NCBI GenBank assembly: GCA_936432065.2
Contig: OW386289.2
Coordinates: 32,256,655-32,320,654, forward strand
Source of the DNA: Rutpela maculata
Lineage: Eukaryota > Arthropoda > Insecta > Coleoptera > Cerambycidae
Direction: 5' to 3'
DNA length: 64,000 nt
Every line of letters starts with the position of its first letter. The stretch's first letter is position 1. The translations under genes and the position numbers were made by a program. Shown in pieces: positions 11,689-23,933 of this stretch. Under the pieces are notes generated by a model, which saw only the letters and a program-made list of their open reading frames with translations, had not been told where the DNA came from and did not search any database.

Positions 11689-11877
11689 TTGGAACTTTTG
11701 AGTTGTTCTTGTGCAAGGTCATGCCAACTACCATCATGCACTTGTATGTTGAATCAGTTGAAATGTATCAGCGCGTGTAAGCTGACTAAATGTGAAAATA
11801 TGCTTGAGCCCGAGGAAACTGCAGATGTATTTTTTTATGAACCATATGAATGTAGTGACAGCGAAGACCATTTGTGA
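11689..11877 (+). pseudogene. Cys-rich finger fragment, transposon-related
   Basis: A 62-residue frame has the spacing C-X-C-X3-C-X4-C-X-C, then further cysteines (KCISACKLTKCEN), followed by an acidic tail. The same type of cluster occurs in the pseudogene at 37355-38058 inside the giant-TIR element. Both end in an acidic region. In my memory this finger is common in uncharacterised insect transposon proteins. The upstream part of the protein is absent, so this is a relic. The function is unknown; zinc binding is likely from the cysteine pattern. Confidence 0.5.
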
Positions 11878-12040
11878 AAGTTTAGTTGAAATGATATGGT
11901 TAAGAAATATTTCAAAAGGAATAATAAACAATTGTTTATAAAATCTGTATAACCTGCATGAATAAAAATTTTCAATATTAAAAATTATAAAACTTATATA
12001 GGTATTGATTATTGTCATATATTTTTCCGTCAGGAAAGGT

Positions 12041-12168
12041 CAATTTCATAATCGAATTTAAAATTAGCTTTAATTAAGGTTACATTTGACTGTGACAGAT
12101 CCCTCACTTACTATCACAATCAAATGTAATTTTATCTAAATTCACTTTAAATTCGATTATGAAATTGG
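12041..12168. repeat. Imperfect palindrome, about 60-bp arms
   Basis: CAATTTCATAATCGAATTTAAA at the left is answered by TTTAAATTCGATTATGAAATTG at the right, with ACATTTGACTGTGA against TCACAATCAAATGT nearer the loop. It is probably a small foldback MITE. No target duplication is clear. Confidence 0.8.
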
Positions 12169-14463
12169 CCCATACTGTTATTCTTATCACACAGCATTGT
12201 TCCAGTGCACATTGTCCAAATACGCAATACCAAATTAAAGCTAATCGTTTGTGCTACAATATTCGTTTGAAATATTTTTTTCTAAAACGTCTACGTTTTA
12301 AGAAAATTTATGATAAACAGACAAATTATCTGTAAAAAATAATGTATTTTTCACTAATCAGCGATTTACTAATTAATGGTTGCTTATATGGAAAAAATTA
12401 ATGGGAACTTACAAAAAGGTCACAATTTAAGCTGCCATTAAAAAAAAGAACACTGAAATCGGACAATACCTTACAGAGATACGGTCGTTTTTGTAAACGG
12501 CTACATTCGCCATCTTGAATTGGCCGCCATTTTTCTTAGCTACCACTTTCAGATGGCAATCATAGTTTTTTGCTATCTCTGTACACCCATATAACTGCGG
12601 TATGAAGGAAAATTAGTACCCCCAAATTATACCGAATACTTTAATTTGGTTAGTAAAACCAATACACATTTGGAGAACATCGCATTTAAAGTGTTCTATG
12701 AAATTATAGTCGCTCTACTTCTAGCAGCAGCACAAAAACAATAGATTGAGTGAGGGCTTATCTTCGCAAAGAGATATCTGTATCTCTCTTAAGGAGGGTC
12801 AGTTAAAAATCTTCATAACTTGCTTTTCAACTTATTTTTCTGTGTAGAATATGCATAAGAATTTTGTGTACATATTTCGGATACACTCATCATGTAACGC
12901 ACAGATAGCTTAAGTTGTTTCGACTTAAGTTATAATTTTATAACTTGTTATGTTGAAATTTCGACTTATAGGACTAAGAGATAGTGACACAAGAATTTAT
13001 TTGTGTATATAGGAAACAATGGATTATTGAATCAAAACATTATTTTTATCTATGCATGCAGAAATAAACAATTCAAATTTATTATTGTTAAAATTCATAA
13101 AATTTGCTATCTTTTGTTGAATTTGGTAAACTATATTGGAGAGGTCAACTTTTTTTTAAATGTTTTATATAAATACATAAGCATCACATTTTCACATCTG
13201 CTATGTTAGAAATATCCACATACAATTTTATTCTCTATCTGATCCAGAGTTATTTTCGAACAATAGATAAGTAGACTTACTAAAAAAACGATAAAACGTT
13301 TTCTAGATTTGTAGAAGTCTGATTTTGAAACAACCATACAATTTTTCTTACTTAAGCGATAAAATCTGTACATATGAATGAATTTAGGACGTCTGAAATA
13401 GCTTGACAATCAAAATTAATGTTTGTCGATATCCAGTAACAATATTTGTCATGTTACATACGATGAACTAGATTATCGAAACTATTTACTACTATTTGGT
13501 ACATATAGAATAGTTACTTTAGTACATCTAACATATATTTTACATAAACATTTCACACTATTAGTCACCAGACCCAAGCCTCTTCTTACTACCTAAACCG
13601 ATTTTTCACAGATAAAACTGTCAACTACAACAAACACAATTTTATTATACGTAGGGGAGAACCTAGCAGTCGACGACTAACATATGAATTATTGATTCAA
13701 AATATAAAGACGACGAAAATCTTTCCCTTCTCAACACCAATGTAAGTTTGTCGACATGTACCCCCTTTCAGGACACAGACACGTTTGGATGTGGCAGAAC
13801 ACCATAGGCACATTTCTGTTCCCATGAGGTCTCTTAGAATAAGTTTCGGAATAAGTATATGGCTGTTTATCCTCGTTCTTTATAGACGATTTTATTGATC
13901 TGCTTAAATTTAGATTTGTCGCCATTTTCATTAGTCATGTTACGCGGTGAATCAATTATTTTTAAGAAGAAAAAAAATAAACAAAATTTCGCGTAAAACT
14001 AAAAACAATAGTATATTCCAGCTCTAATAATTCCTGAAATCTCTTTCCAGAAACCCATTTAAAAAAATGTATAATATTTATACATTAGTCCAAGAGCTGA
14101 TGACGAATTTTGAGTACGTATTTTAAGCAACCTAAAATGTTATATAGTAGTGCCTTTATACTAGTTGAATAGGGAATGGAAGACCTGGCTGGGCGTTAGC
14201 GATTATTTTGCAACTGAACAATTACAAAATTCTCAAAAAAAATATTGTTAAAGCATTTGGAGATTATAATTATTTTAAATTTAAGATCTTTTAGAACACG
14301 AAAATAAAAATGCCAGGCATTCTGGACGGTTACAAACTCGGTTACAAAGTATGGCCAGGCTGCCCAAATTTGTCTTTTAAAAATATACAAAAAATATGTT
14401 TTTCTACGATTGTGATGAAAGTTATATTTTCTAACTTGACTAAATGACTGCAGAAAATATCAC
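12169..14463. other. Nothing recognised
   Basis: AT-rich, no coding pattern. A GCCATCTTGAATTGGCCGCCATTTTT phrase near 12510 and scattered short frames do not amount to a feature. Confidence 0.4.
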
Positions 14464-14828
14464 TTTGCCGCACGCCGTGCGGCAAAGAATTTGCCACACG
14501 CCTTGATTACATCTTCACAGACCGGAATAAAATAGTATGTTTACCTTAAAGAATTTTATATTACTTACTTGTAATAACAATTAAATTGTATAAATGTACA
14601 TTAATTACACAAAAATTGCAATTACAAAGTCAAATTTTCTAACTTCAGAATGACTGCGGAAAATGTCACTTTAAATAAAATCTGACAGGCAACAAATTTA
14701 AAATTTTGGAAAGACTTTAAAAAAGGGAAATAACTTCACAACCGTAGAAAAAATAGTATGTAACACACATGCGGCAAGCTTCATTGCAAAACTCGTTTCA
14801 TACATCGTTTTGCAATGAAGCCCTTGCC
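14464..14828. repeat. Two GC-looped hairpins (copies B and C)
   Basis: Copy B at 14464-14486 is TTTGCCGCACG closed onto CCGTGCGGCAAA. Copy C at 14773-14828 pairs GGCAAGCTTCATTGCAAAAC with GTTTTGCAATGAAG and CCTTGCC. The surrounding sequence repeats: TTTTCTAACTT.....ATGACTGC.GAAAAT.TCACTTT occurs at about 14428 and 14633, and inverted relatives lie at 14895-14960, so the hairpins belong to a larger, partly palindromic repeat. Confidence 0.7.
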
Positions 14829-15129
14829 ACACTTGTATTACAATCTACTATTATTCACAATCATACAGAAATAATCAAATTGTCTTACATGTAAAAAGTT
14901 AGAAAGTATGACATTTCTACTTCATTCGACAAATGAACTGAAATGTGACATTTTAGGTTGGAAAGTGATGAGAGAGTGACATTTCAGATTGGAAAGTAGC
15001 CACTTTCTTCCAGTTTTCGGGTTGGAAAGTGAGCATTTGCCAACCTGAAAAAAAAAAGCATAAAATGCTATTTAAAAATTTAGTAAACGACTTTTTTTGC
15101 TTCTTTTTCTTTAAGGGAGATGATTGTGA

Positions 15130-15482
15130 ATAAAATACTATACAAACCTTGGCGGAAAGTTTAATTGCTGTCTCGAGAATTAGTTGACCTCGCCGCTGCG
15201 CGCTTCGGTCAACTATCTCATCTCTCGACAATGGGCGCAGCCAGGGGGGGAGCTATGCCCCCCCCCCCCCAAGCCGTCTTCCATGACCCAAAATATAAAG
15301 AAGCAGTACAAAGCAGTATCTAAATTATCCGTTTTCAACCATTTTCTAAAAAATTTTTCTCATCCTCTGGGGAGGCCGGTTCTATTGCCCCCCCCCCCCC
15401 CCCCCCAGACGAATTTTCTGGCTGCGCCACTGCTCTCGACAACAATGAAACACTTTCCACCTCGGTATGTAATATACTATTA
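15130..15482. repeat. Long hairpin (copy F) split by a MITE
   Basis: The left arm 15130-15189 pairs with 15207-15229 plus 15441-15482 once the MITE at 15230-15440 is removed. Landmarks are TAGTTGACC against GGTCAACTA next to the loop, GGCGGAAAGT against ACTTTCCACC further out, and ATACTATA against TATACTAT at the end. The loop (CGCCGCTGCGCGC) is GC-rich like those of the other hairpin copies. Confidence 0.75.
15230..15432. mobile_element. hAT-like MITE, 203 bp
   Basis: The termini GGGCGCAGCCAG and CTGGCTGCGCC form TIRs, and the 8-bp direct repeat CTCTCGAC (15222-15229 and 15433-15440) is a hAT-type target duplication. The interior holds poly-C runs and no coding sequence. The left terminus appears to have lost or changed its first base relative to the right (CAGTGG when read inward). 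Confidence 0.85.
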
Positions 15483-15890
15483 AGGCACGCTAAAATTTTT
15501 ATACCTTGTTCAGTAATTATTATTTAAACATATTTGCAAAAAGCGGGCTCGTTTCGCCTGAGGCGATTTAAAATGGTAGTATAGATGAACTTCTAAAACG
15601 GAATATGAAAACTATTAACTCAAAATAAGATAGCACAGCACTGAAGAAATGTTTTTGTATTTTTGATCGTTCTACACGATGGCGTCTTTTATTGTTTTAG
15701 ACATACATTTTTCTACCCCTTCTTGGGAGTGCAAACTGTAATCGACCGATTTTTTAAAAAATCTGCTTTTAAAATTTGACAGCGAGGAATTCAAAGATTT
15801 TTGTTTATTTTTATTTCCACATCCACGTAGTGGACTGAAGTTTAGAACCGAAAAAAAAAAAAGATTTTTTTTGTTCAGATAGACTAGAGG

Positions 15891-16110
<220 letters not shown>

Positions 16111-16286
16111 CTTAGAGGGACATGAAACGTCGAGATTTTAAGTTTGAGTAATAAAAATTTCTGTTTGTCGGTCGGACTGTCTCTGTAACTTTTTTGTGTA
16201 CATTATTACTTTGTAACCGTATATGATTATTGACTTGAAATTTGGTTCACAGATGTATTATAACAAGATCTGGAACTAGATTATAT

Positions 16287-16686
16287 TGTAACGTGTTTCC
16301 ACCCTTAGGAAACTACCCCTTGCAAAATCCGTGGGTTCCAAAAATTATAACAAGAGATGTCCACTAACACACTTTATTAAATATTTACTGGATACTTCAC
16401 AATACTATTATTAATTTAAATACACTTTACTGACTAAAAATCACAATGTTTATCACTTTGTTTCTCTTTGAAGTCTTAACCTCACTTTCTATACTTTCTG
16501 AACTACTCACCGAGAATGCGGTCGGTCTTTTATACCCAAAAATGACAGATCTCGATTGTTCTGTGATGACGCCACCATTCTCTAGATAATTCCAGATGTC
16601 ATCACTCTAGAACTACTACTGGTAGGTTCTTTCTCGAGTAGGTGTAAATACATCTGAATTAATTGAAAGGGTTGCAACACATCACA
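16287..16686 (-). repeat. 3' LTR of minus-strand Gypsy element
   Basis: 400 bp, reading TGTGATGTGTTGCAACCC on the minus strand and ending CACGTTACA. A TATA-like TATAAAAGACC lies inside. It differs from the other LTR by C/T and A/G at two positions that I could see. Confidence 0.92.
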
Positions 16687-16699
16687 CTGCCCCCTCCTT
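16687..16699 (-). other. Polypurine tract of minus-strand Gypsy element
   Basis: On the minus strand the sequence AAGGAGGGGGCAG directly precedes the TGTGATG start of the 3' LTR, as needed for plus-strand DNA priming. The plus-strand sister element has only CTTAAGGA at this place. Confidence 0.75.
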
Positions 16700-17079
16700 A
16701 AGCCTGAACGTCCCGGTCATGCAATTTAGAATCATCGGTGTATTTTGCCAGTCTATCCAAATGCACGATCTTCATCTTGGACTTTTTGCTTCGTTGAATC
16801 CGATAAACGACATCATTAATTCGGGTAATAAAAGTATACGGTCCATCCCAAGGAGGTTGAAGTTTCGGGGATCTCCATTCCTTCCGCTGTGGGTTGTACA
16901 GCCAAACCAGATCCCCCACCTTGAATCCCCCTGTACTGGCATTCTGATCATAACGAGCCTTCAATCGGTCACTAGTTTTGTTCATCTGCTCTCGGTCATT
17001 CTTCGGCTGTTCTCGACTTCCATTTCTGTAGTTGCTCATGGAAAATGGTTCCCCACGGGCAGCACAATTCTTACACTTG
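16698..17079 (-). pseudogene. Gypsy integrase C-terminal part
   Basis: The minus-strand reading includes SDRLKARYDQ, then GDLVWLYNPQRK and GPYTFITRINDVVYRIQ, the SH3-like C-terminal region of Gypsy integrases, ending HDRDVQA. The preceding catalytic core with its two Asp and one Glu is absent: the finger residues around CRKCKNCAARGEPF run directly into NYRNGS. An internal deletion of roughly 0.5 kb relative to the sister copy is inferred. Confidence 0.82.
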
Positions 17080-17834
17080 CGACATCAGGCCTCCACATCC
17101 TGGCGACTATTAACCCAATAGAACTGTTCCCGTGCTCTACTCAATGTCTTGTTTATGCCGAAGTGTCTGCTGGACGTTTCATTATGCGCTTCCTGGAGTA
17201 CTTCTGGTACACGACACCTGGGAATCACTAGACGCATGGCAACCTGCTTCCCATCTGGGCTTTCCCATGTTCTCCTCAAAAGCCCATCTACGACCGTAAG
17301 TGAATCCCATTGTGACCATAAAGCCTTCAGCCCCACTTCTTTGTCGGAAACATCCTTCCATGCTGGACGCGTTCCCTCTTCTTTTGCTCGCAACATGGGT
17401 CCGATTTCTACATCGCGCAATTGCTCTCGCCTCAGAATTTTCTTTGACCAACTGTCTGGAAGATCGACCTTGACAGTGTTCACTTCAACCATGTTCGGCA
17501 ATTTTCTCACCTGAGGGTAGCGCTTGCAATCTTCCTTGTCTGTTTTTCTGTATAATGCAGGAGTTTTGACTGCCTGCATTGTCAACAGCCTGGTTTTCTC
17601 GCATTGGTCGTTCACTTTTGACAAACTAAGTTGTTCGTTCCCAATCCTTAACACTCGCTTTCCTACGTCAATAATAAATCCATACTGTTCCATAATGTCC
17701 AGTCCCAAAATGAAGTCATCCGTGATGTCAGCCACGATGACCCTGTGGTCGAACCTTAAATGTCCAATCTGCAAACCCAGGTCTACTTCTCCATGAACCG
17801 TAGCCCTGTCCCCCGTAGCTGTCCGGACGATCAC
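17080..17834 (-). pseudogene. Gypsy protease end and integrase N-terminal finger
   Basis: Continues the protease (HLRFDHRVIVADITDDF, LGLDIMEQYGF) and then jumps directly to the integrase leader (VKVDLPDSWSKKILRREQLR). It ends with the HH part of the HHCC finger and YWVNSRQDVEA; a TGA replaces the Trp codon before the CC part. There is no RT or RNase H between LGLDI and the integrase. The stretch KEDCKRYPQVRKLPN probably marks the residual end of the lost RNase H region. Confidence 0.85.
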
Positions 17835-19379
17835 CTTTGCCTCTTGTTAATCTTTATACCCGATATAAATCCTGGACGTACTATTGATGACGTAGTACCT
17901 GTGTCGATGGTAAACAAACATTTTCTTCCGTTCACATAGCCTTGTAACAGCAGACTATTCGAAATTTCTCGAAGCTGGGAAATCTTTATTTCTCTGGGGT
18001 CACTGCATTCCCTAGCCAGAACAACCCCCCTGGCGTAGTTTTCCTGCTTCTCTTCAAGATTCGCAGCATTTATTCGATTCTCAGAGTTCTGCTGTTGACA
18101 GTCTCGTTTCATATGTCCTACCTTGCCGCAGTTGAAACATTTAATACCTCCGCTCGGCTTTCCTTTATTTTGTTGTTTTCTCTGCTCCCCGAGATCATCC
18201 ACTTTGTTGAATAATTTGGTAAACATTTTCTGCATCTCAGTCAACATGGGGTTCTGGTTCATTTCTGGTTGCGATTCTTCGAGAGTCACAGCTCGCACTC
18301 TCGACCTTGGCGTATCCCTGTAAGCTGCTTCTACTTCGAGTGCACGCACCACCAAAGCTTCGCTACTACTTTGGTGTCTCGTCAGCCTCAAAAATCGCCT
18401 GACCTCTTCGTCCCTTATACCATCTAAAAAGGCCCCCACGGCTAATTGTTCCTGGAATTCTATAGGTGCACTTGGATACGCCAGGTGTGCCAATCTCTCT
18501 ATCGCAGCTTCGAATTCTTGTAAACTTTCCCCAGCTTTTTGCATCCGGGATTTCAGCTGAGCCTGGTATACTTGGGCGAGATGTTGGTCGCCATATCTCA
18601 AGTCCAATGCAGCTTCCAAGACTTTGAAGTCCCTTTGTTTATCCACTGGGATAGTTTGAAGCAACTCTGAGGCCTGGCCCCTTAACGCCAGAACTAATGC
18701 CATGGCCTTTTCCTCATTATCCCAGTTGTTCGCACACGCTGCTGCCTCGAATTGTCTTTTGTACGTTGTCCATGAGCTTTGGCCATCAAACGAGGGAGGT
18801 TTTAGTCGAGGACCTGATGATGCTACCAGCTGTCCTCCTTTCTCTCTCAGCTGTCTTTTAAGGCGCTCTACGTCTACTTCAAACTCAGTTACTTTTTCTT
18901 CTACCTTATCTACTTTTTCTTCGACCTTGTTTATCTCTTCTTTAACTTCTTCCTTGACAGAAATGATTGCGTCCTGTTGTATTTTTATTTGATCGCTCAG
19001 AATTTTCCTTAATTCCTCCTGGCGTCTTTCTTCCAAGTCTTCCATTATTTTTCTGAGTTCGTCTTTTTCCTCTTGACGTTGTCTTTCTTGTTCTTCTTTC
19101 TTCTCTTGCTGTCGTATCTTCAGGCCTTCCATAATTTGTCTCAATTCGTCTTTCTCTTCTTGGCGTCTTCTTTCTTCATCCTCTTTTTCTTTCTGACGTC
19201 TTATTTCCTGATCTTCCATCATTTTCTTTAATTCGTCCCTTTCTTCTTTTTCTTCATGACGTTTTTTTCTCCTGTTCTTCCTTGTCTTCCTGCCGTTGCT
19301 GCGCCATCATTTTTTGGAATTGTTCGAATAAGTCCTGTATTTGTTTATCGGATGCCATACTTCTAGTTGTTACGGGCAT
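17831..19379 (-). pseudogene. Gypsy gag and start of protease
   Basis: The natural start is the ATG at 19377-19379 (MPVTTRSMASDK), but one extra A near 19263 shifts the frame, so the long frame begins at an internal Met at 19222. Domain order: a Glu/Arg/Lys-rich coiled coil, the capsid-like region (SSWTTYKRQFEAAACANNWD ... LRYGDQHLAQ), a single CCHC knuckle (CFNCGKVGHMKRDC) and the protease motif IDTGTTSS. A 4-bp deletion after IKINKRQ breaks the protease. Gag would form the particle that packages element RNA. Confidence 0.88.
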
Positions 19380-19765
19380 ACGATGAAATTAACATAAAAT
19401 AAATTTAACTGTCACGTCAATATCGGTAATGGAACTTTCCAGACAAATCTCGAAATAGCACGAAAAAGTCTTATCCAGTCTTTTGTCACTATCCAGTTCA
19501 GAGAATTTAATAATCTCCACTAATGTCCAAATAGAAAAGTTCTAGAAATTTTCACGCACTAAATGAGTCTTTTTCAGTGTCTCTATCACTTCTCAGTTCA
19601 AAGGATTTAATTATGTCCTAATAAAATGTTCTACAATGTCTCAAAAATGCACTTAACACTATTTTCCTGTTCAAAAATAACCCTCAAACAATGTCCAGTA
19701 AATTAGTCCTCCGTGCTAGCTCGAACACTCCAGCACAACTTCAGAGCTCCTCTTGTCATAAAATT

Positions 19766-19781
19766 CCGCTTTCTGACACCA
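19766..19781 (-). other. Primer-binding site of minus-strand Gypsy element
   Basis: The minus strand reads TGGTGTCAGAAAGCGG three bases after the 5' LTR. A tRNA ending in TGACACCA would pair with it. I do not assign the tRNA. The sister element has the identical site at 23521-23536. Confidence 0.8.
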
Positions 19782-19784
19782 ATT

Positions 19785-20184
19785 TGTAACGTGTTTCCAC
19801 CCTTAGGAAACTACCCCTTGCAAAATCCGTGGGTTCCAAAAATTATAACAAGAGATGTCCACTAACACACTTTATTAAATATTTACTGGATACTTCACAA
19901 TACTATTATTAATTTAAATACACTTTACTGACTAAAAATCACAATGTTTATCACTTTGTTTCTCTTTGAAGTCTTAACCTCACTTTCTATACTTTCTGAA
20001 CTACTCGCCGAGAATGCGGTCGGTCTTTTATACCCAAAAATGACAGATCTCGATTGTTCTGTGATGACGCCACCATTCTCTAGATAATTTCAGATGTCAT
20101 CACTCTAGAACTACTACTGGTAGGTTCTTTCTCGAGTAGGTGTAAATACATCTGAATTAATTGAAAGGGTTGCAACACATCACA
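19785..20184 (-). repeat. 5' LTR of minus-strand Gypsy element
   Basis: 400 bp, near-identical to 16287-16686. It provides the promoter on the minus strand (TATAAAAGACCGACCGC). The target duplication ATAT follows at 20185-20188. Confidence 0.92.
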
Positions 20185-20562
20185 ATATTTTGAACTTATT
20201 CCATTCAAGGGTTGAGGGTAAATGGGAGTAAATAGGTAAAACAAGCAAGAGTTTATAAAATCAGCCACCCCCACTGTCACCACCATCACCACCCTAACCC
20301 CATTATTAAAGGGGATAAAAAAATAACATTTTGATTTAGTGTGTATAAGAACCAAAATCCTCAAAAAATTTTTTGGCTCAGCCTCCGCCATTATCACCAC
20401 CGCCATCTCCACCACTACCAATATGGTATATCGTTTTTGGGGTAGACGATTTCAAATGTTATTAAAGTTCTACGAACAATTATTTTCTCACAGTGAAGTG
20501 CAAATGTAGCATCGAAATTGTTGTGAGAGGCTTGGATAAAAAAAACGGGATGTGGAAGTAGT

Positions 20563-21235
20563 GATTCCATAGGTAGCGGTTTTTAAATAATTAATTATAT
20601 AAAAATTGTTATAAACAATTAAAAACAAATATATTTTCTAATAATGTTCAGCATTCGATGATGGGGCATAAAATACAAAATCAGACTCCTCAATTTTTTA
20701 CTCAAAAAAAACTTTTATTGTTAAAACGGTAATTGTTACGCTTGCGCGCAGACGCCTATAGCTCGTATAGATAAAAATATGTTTGCCAGTATTTTTGGTG
20801 TAGAAAATTCAATTCACTAGAAAAAAAAAGGTACAATGCATTTGTGTCATCTCTATTTACCATTTTCGCTACTTAAGCGGTGAAATATCAAAAAACACCA
20901 TCCTCGAAATTTCAACATTTTTTTTTATATCATTTACAGTGATATTTATTCTGCAGAATAAGCTTTATCCCGGAGATAAGCAAAAAAAACGGTATTTAAA
21001 CCTATAAATAGTGATATCCACCAGATAAATATATGCTTTATTTCTAGGATAACCTATCCAGTACCTAGACCTTCAGATAAATCTTTATCTACAGAATAAA
21101 ATAGCCACGCCCACGTGGTTTCGCTGTGATTGAAAGAAGTGATGTTTTAACTTCTATCTCAATATTTTTAAAGTTTAGTTTGTTTTATATTGTTTTAACT
21201 TTAAATTTATAATTAGATGTAAATAATCAAATTTA
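20563..21235. other. Non-coding; inverted dispersed repeat at its right end
   Basis: No gene. From about 21108 to 21232 the sequence is the inverted counterpart of 11474-11650 (CCACGCCCACGTGG.TTCGCTGTG, TAATTAGATGTAAATAA). Just before it, 20950-21105 has several GATAA/TTATC pairs like those at 10865-10935, so a longer common repeat is likely. Confidence 0.5.
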
Positions 21236-22876
21236 TATATATATAAATCTTTATTTAGCAACTTAGCTTATTTTACAATACTGTTTTTACATAACGTATA
21301 ACACATTAAAATTTACTTAGGATAGGGATAATTACATAAAAAAAATAACAAAGCAAAAAAAAATAATAATAACATAGAAATTAAATAAAATATATTAATT
21401 ACATTCATATAGTAAATAAGATTTTAGTTTATTTTTAAATGTATTAATAGCGACGCAGTTCTTTAAGGAATCGTCAAGGTATCTTAACGATTCCTTTATG
21501 AAAAAGAGATTTTTCCGTTAGTTTTTTGTTTTTGTGCGTCCAATTGCACTGAGCTATAGTCCGAGTTGTACCGGACCATTTGTTTTTCTTTTTGCGTTGA
21601 AGGTTCTAAAATGATCATTCAGACAATATACTCGATAATATATTGTAGCTCGTGTCAAATTTATGGTAACAATGTTAATGAATTGAATAAACTACGACTC
21701 AGCTATTAATAGATGAGTTATTTAATTTTACTTTTCATCACTATAATTATTTAGTCAGAATTTTAATTTTCCACATAAATATATATTTAATTCGATTTAA
21801 AAAATAAGTACAAACACCGACGTAAAATGAATATTTCTGCCTTTTTGTAATTACACAATTAATAATAATAATAATAATCTTTATTCATACATTACTCATA
21901 AATACATTGAAAATTGAAAGGTATACATAATATCTAATAGTTGATGCCACGTAAATTATAGTTTTAACTATTAATGAATGTACAAATAAAGAAAAAGAAT
22001 CCCTGAAGCATCTCTAAGATACTTGTACAGGTAGCCCCAATCATTTGGTTTAATTCAAACGAAATACTAATTTTGCGGAAAACCAATCATGCGTTTGTTT
22101 AGAATAAAAACGTAGCATCAAGAAAAAGCCAAAGGAATCATTACTAAACAGTCAGTGATCACTGAAACGAGATAGGAGTATTATAGAGCTGTTTGTTGAT
22201 TTTAACGTAAATCTGAGCAATTATACGATTGTTTATTTACTACGGTCAATTTAAGTAAAAGTAATTTTTTTATTTCAAAAACAGGTATTAGTGCTCGAAT
22301 AAAATAGGAAATGTTCGGTAACTGAGGGGTTTTCTGCATTTTCAGGTATATTGTGACGATTTGCAGAAACCAGTTTAAGATGAAAAACAAATAAAAATGG
22401 CAAAAGAAATCATTTTCTTCGCTTTTTAACCGACTTCAAAAATTTACAAAAGGAAAATATTCTGAATTCAGCCCGTATGTGTTTTTTTTATATTTGTTCA
22501 ATCATTACTTATAGTGTCGTTTAAGCGATTTCTATAAAATCTCCTCGAGCTGTAAGGTCTGGTTCCATATTAATTCCATATTTGATCCAAATAGAGTTTT
22601 TCCGTAAAATTAACAGAAAGACCAGTTTACCTACAATGATTTATTTTCTATTATTTTCTTCTTAGATTAACTTCGCGAGTTAGATTCCATTTTAACTGAA
22701 ATTTGGTAAAAATCCATTTTACGGCAAGCAGACCGAGACTGCAGAAAATGAAAGCTGTACTAATATTTTCTTGGTATATTACAGCTATCGCAAACACAAT
22801 CCGGAGACACATTGTAGAATTTTTAAAAAGTAAATTAATTTCATACACTCCTCAACTAAATCGCTTACATATATAA
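21236..22876. other. Non-coding with minus-strand LINE 3' ends
   Basis: At 21241 and 21862-21885, AT-rich simple repeats run into ATCTTTATT (AATAAAG on the minus strand), the arrangement expected of LINE 3' ends with an AATAAA signal and a simple-repeat tail. The bodies upstream (minus strand) are short and not coding. The rest shows nothing recognisable. Confidence 0.4.
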
Positions 22877-23000
22877 TAATAATAATAAACTTTATTCAGT
22901 AATGATATGAAAGGGCGAAGTTCGGCAAAGGGGCAAATGCCCGTCGTGTTGGTTGCTCTGGGGCCGGGCACAGGTAAATAGGTATTTGCTCGGTCGCATA
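22877..23000 (-). mobile_element. Probable LINE 3' end
   Basis: ATAATAATAATAAACTTTATTCAG at the left, read on the minus strand, is an AATAAAG signal followed by a TAT-type tail. The body contains a GC-richer stretch (GGGCCGGGCACAGG) unlike the surroundings. No protein trace is visible, so the call rests on the tail alone. Confidence 0.4.
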
Positions 23001-23149
23001 AAAAATCCGACTGCCAAAAAATTTAAACTGCAGATATTTTCCCTCCTTAGTCCTTACTTACAACGAAAGAAATCTCAATTGTGATTTTCAGGATGCTATC
23101 TTAAAAACTCGGCCACTGACATAAATGCCAAATATCATTTATAATGTAA

Positions 23150-23517
23150 TGTGTTACAACCCCTAGAATGATGTATTACCAGAAGATTCCAAAGTGACAA
23201 TCTGGAGTTATCTAGAGAATAGTGGCGTCATCACAGAAAAATCGAGATCTGTCATTTTTAGGTATAAAAGACCGACCGCATTCTCGGCGAGTAGTTCAGA
23301 AAGTTCAGAAAGTATAGAAAGTGAGGTTAAGACTTCAAAGATAAACAAAGTGATAAACATTGTGATTTTAGTCAGTAAAGTGCATTTAAATTAATAATAG
23401 TATTGTGAAGTATCCAGTAAATATTTAATAAAGTGTATTAGTGGACATCTCTTGTTATAATTTTTGGAACCCACGGATTTTGCGAGGGTGGTTTCCTAAG
23501 GGTGGAAACACGTTACA
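23150..23517 (+). repeat. 5' LTR of plus-strand Gypsy element
   Basis: 368 bp from TGTGTTACAACC to CACGTTACA. It has TATAAAAGACCGACCGC near 23262 and lacks 23 bp present in the 3' LTR after GATGTATT. The primer site TGGTGTCAGAAAGCGG follows at 23521. Confidence 0.9.
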
Positions 23518-23520
23518 AAT

Positions 23521-23536
23521 TGGTGTCAGAAAGCGG
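23521..23536 (+). other. Primer-binding site of plus-strand Gypsy element
   Basis: TGGTGTCAGAAAGCGG three bases after the 5' LTR, identical to the site in the minus-strand copy, so both belong to one primer class. Confidence 0.8.
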
Positions 23537-23933
23537 AATTTTATGACACGAGGGGCTCTGAAGTTGTGCTGGAGTGTTCGAGAAGTTTAGTGCTAACACA
23601 GTGGACTAATTTACTGGACATTGTTCGAGGGTTATTTTCGGACAGAAAAATAGTGTTAAGTGCATTTTTGAGACATTGTAGAAAATTTTATTAGGACATT
23701 AGTGTGACAAACTGAGAAGTGATAGAGACACTGAAAAAAAAAAAACTCATTTGTGTTAGTGCGCGAAAATTACTAGAACTTTTCTATTTAGACATTAGTG
23801 GAGATTAGTAAATTCACTGAACTGGATAGTGACAAGACTCTGGATAAGACTTTTTCGTGCTGTTTCGAGATTTTTCTGGAAAGTTCCATTACCGATATTG
23901 ACGTGGCAGTCAAATTTATTTTAACATAATCTT

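Larger units (their letters stand above)
16287..20184 (-). mobile_element. Gypsy LTR retrotransposon, internally deleted, young
   Basis: Two 400-bp LTRs (16287-16686 and 19785-20184) differ at about two sites, flanked by the 4-bp target duplication ATAT. On the minus strand the order is 5' LTR, primer site, gag, protease, integrase remnant, polypurine tract and 3' LTR. RT and RNase H are missing, as is the integrase catalytic core. The near-identical LTRs indicate recent insertion, so a deleted element moved with help from a relative. Confidence 0.92.

Noticed and set aside
16719..17796. Plus-strand frames at 16.7-17.8 kb
   Set aside because: They are antisense to the Gypsy integrase and protease relics.
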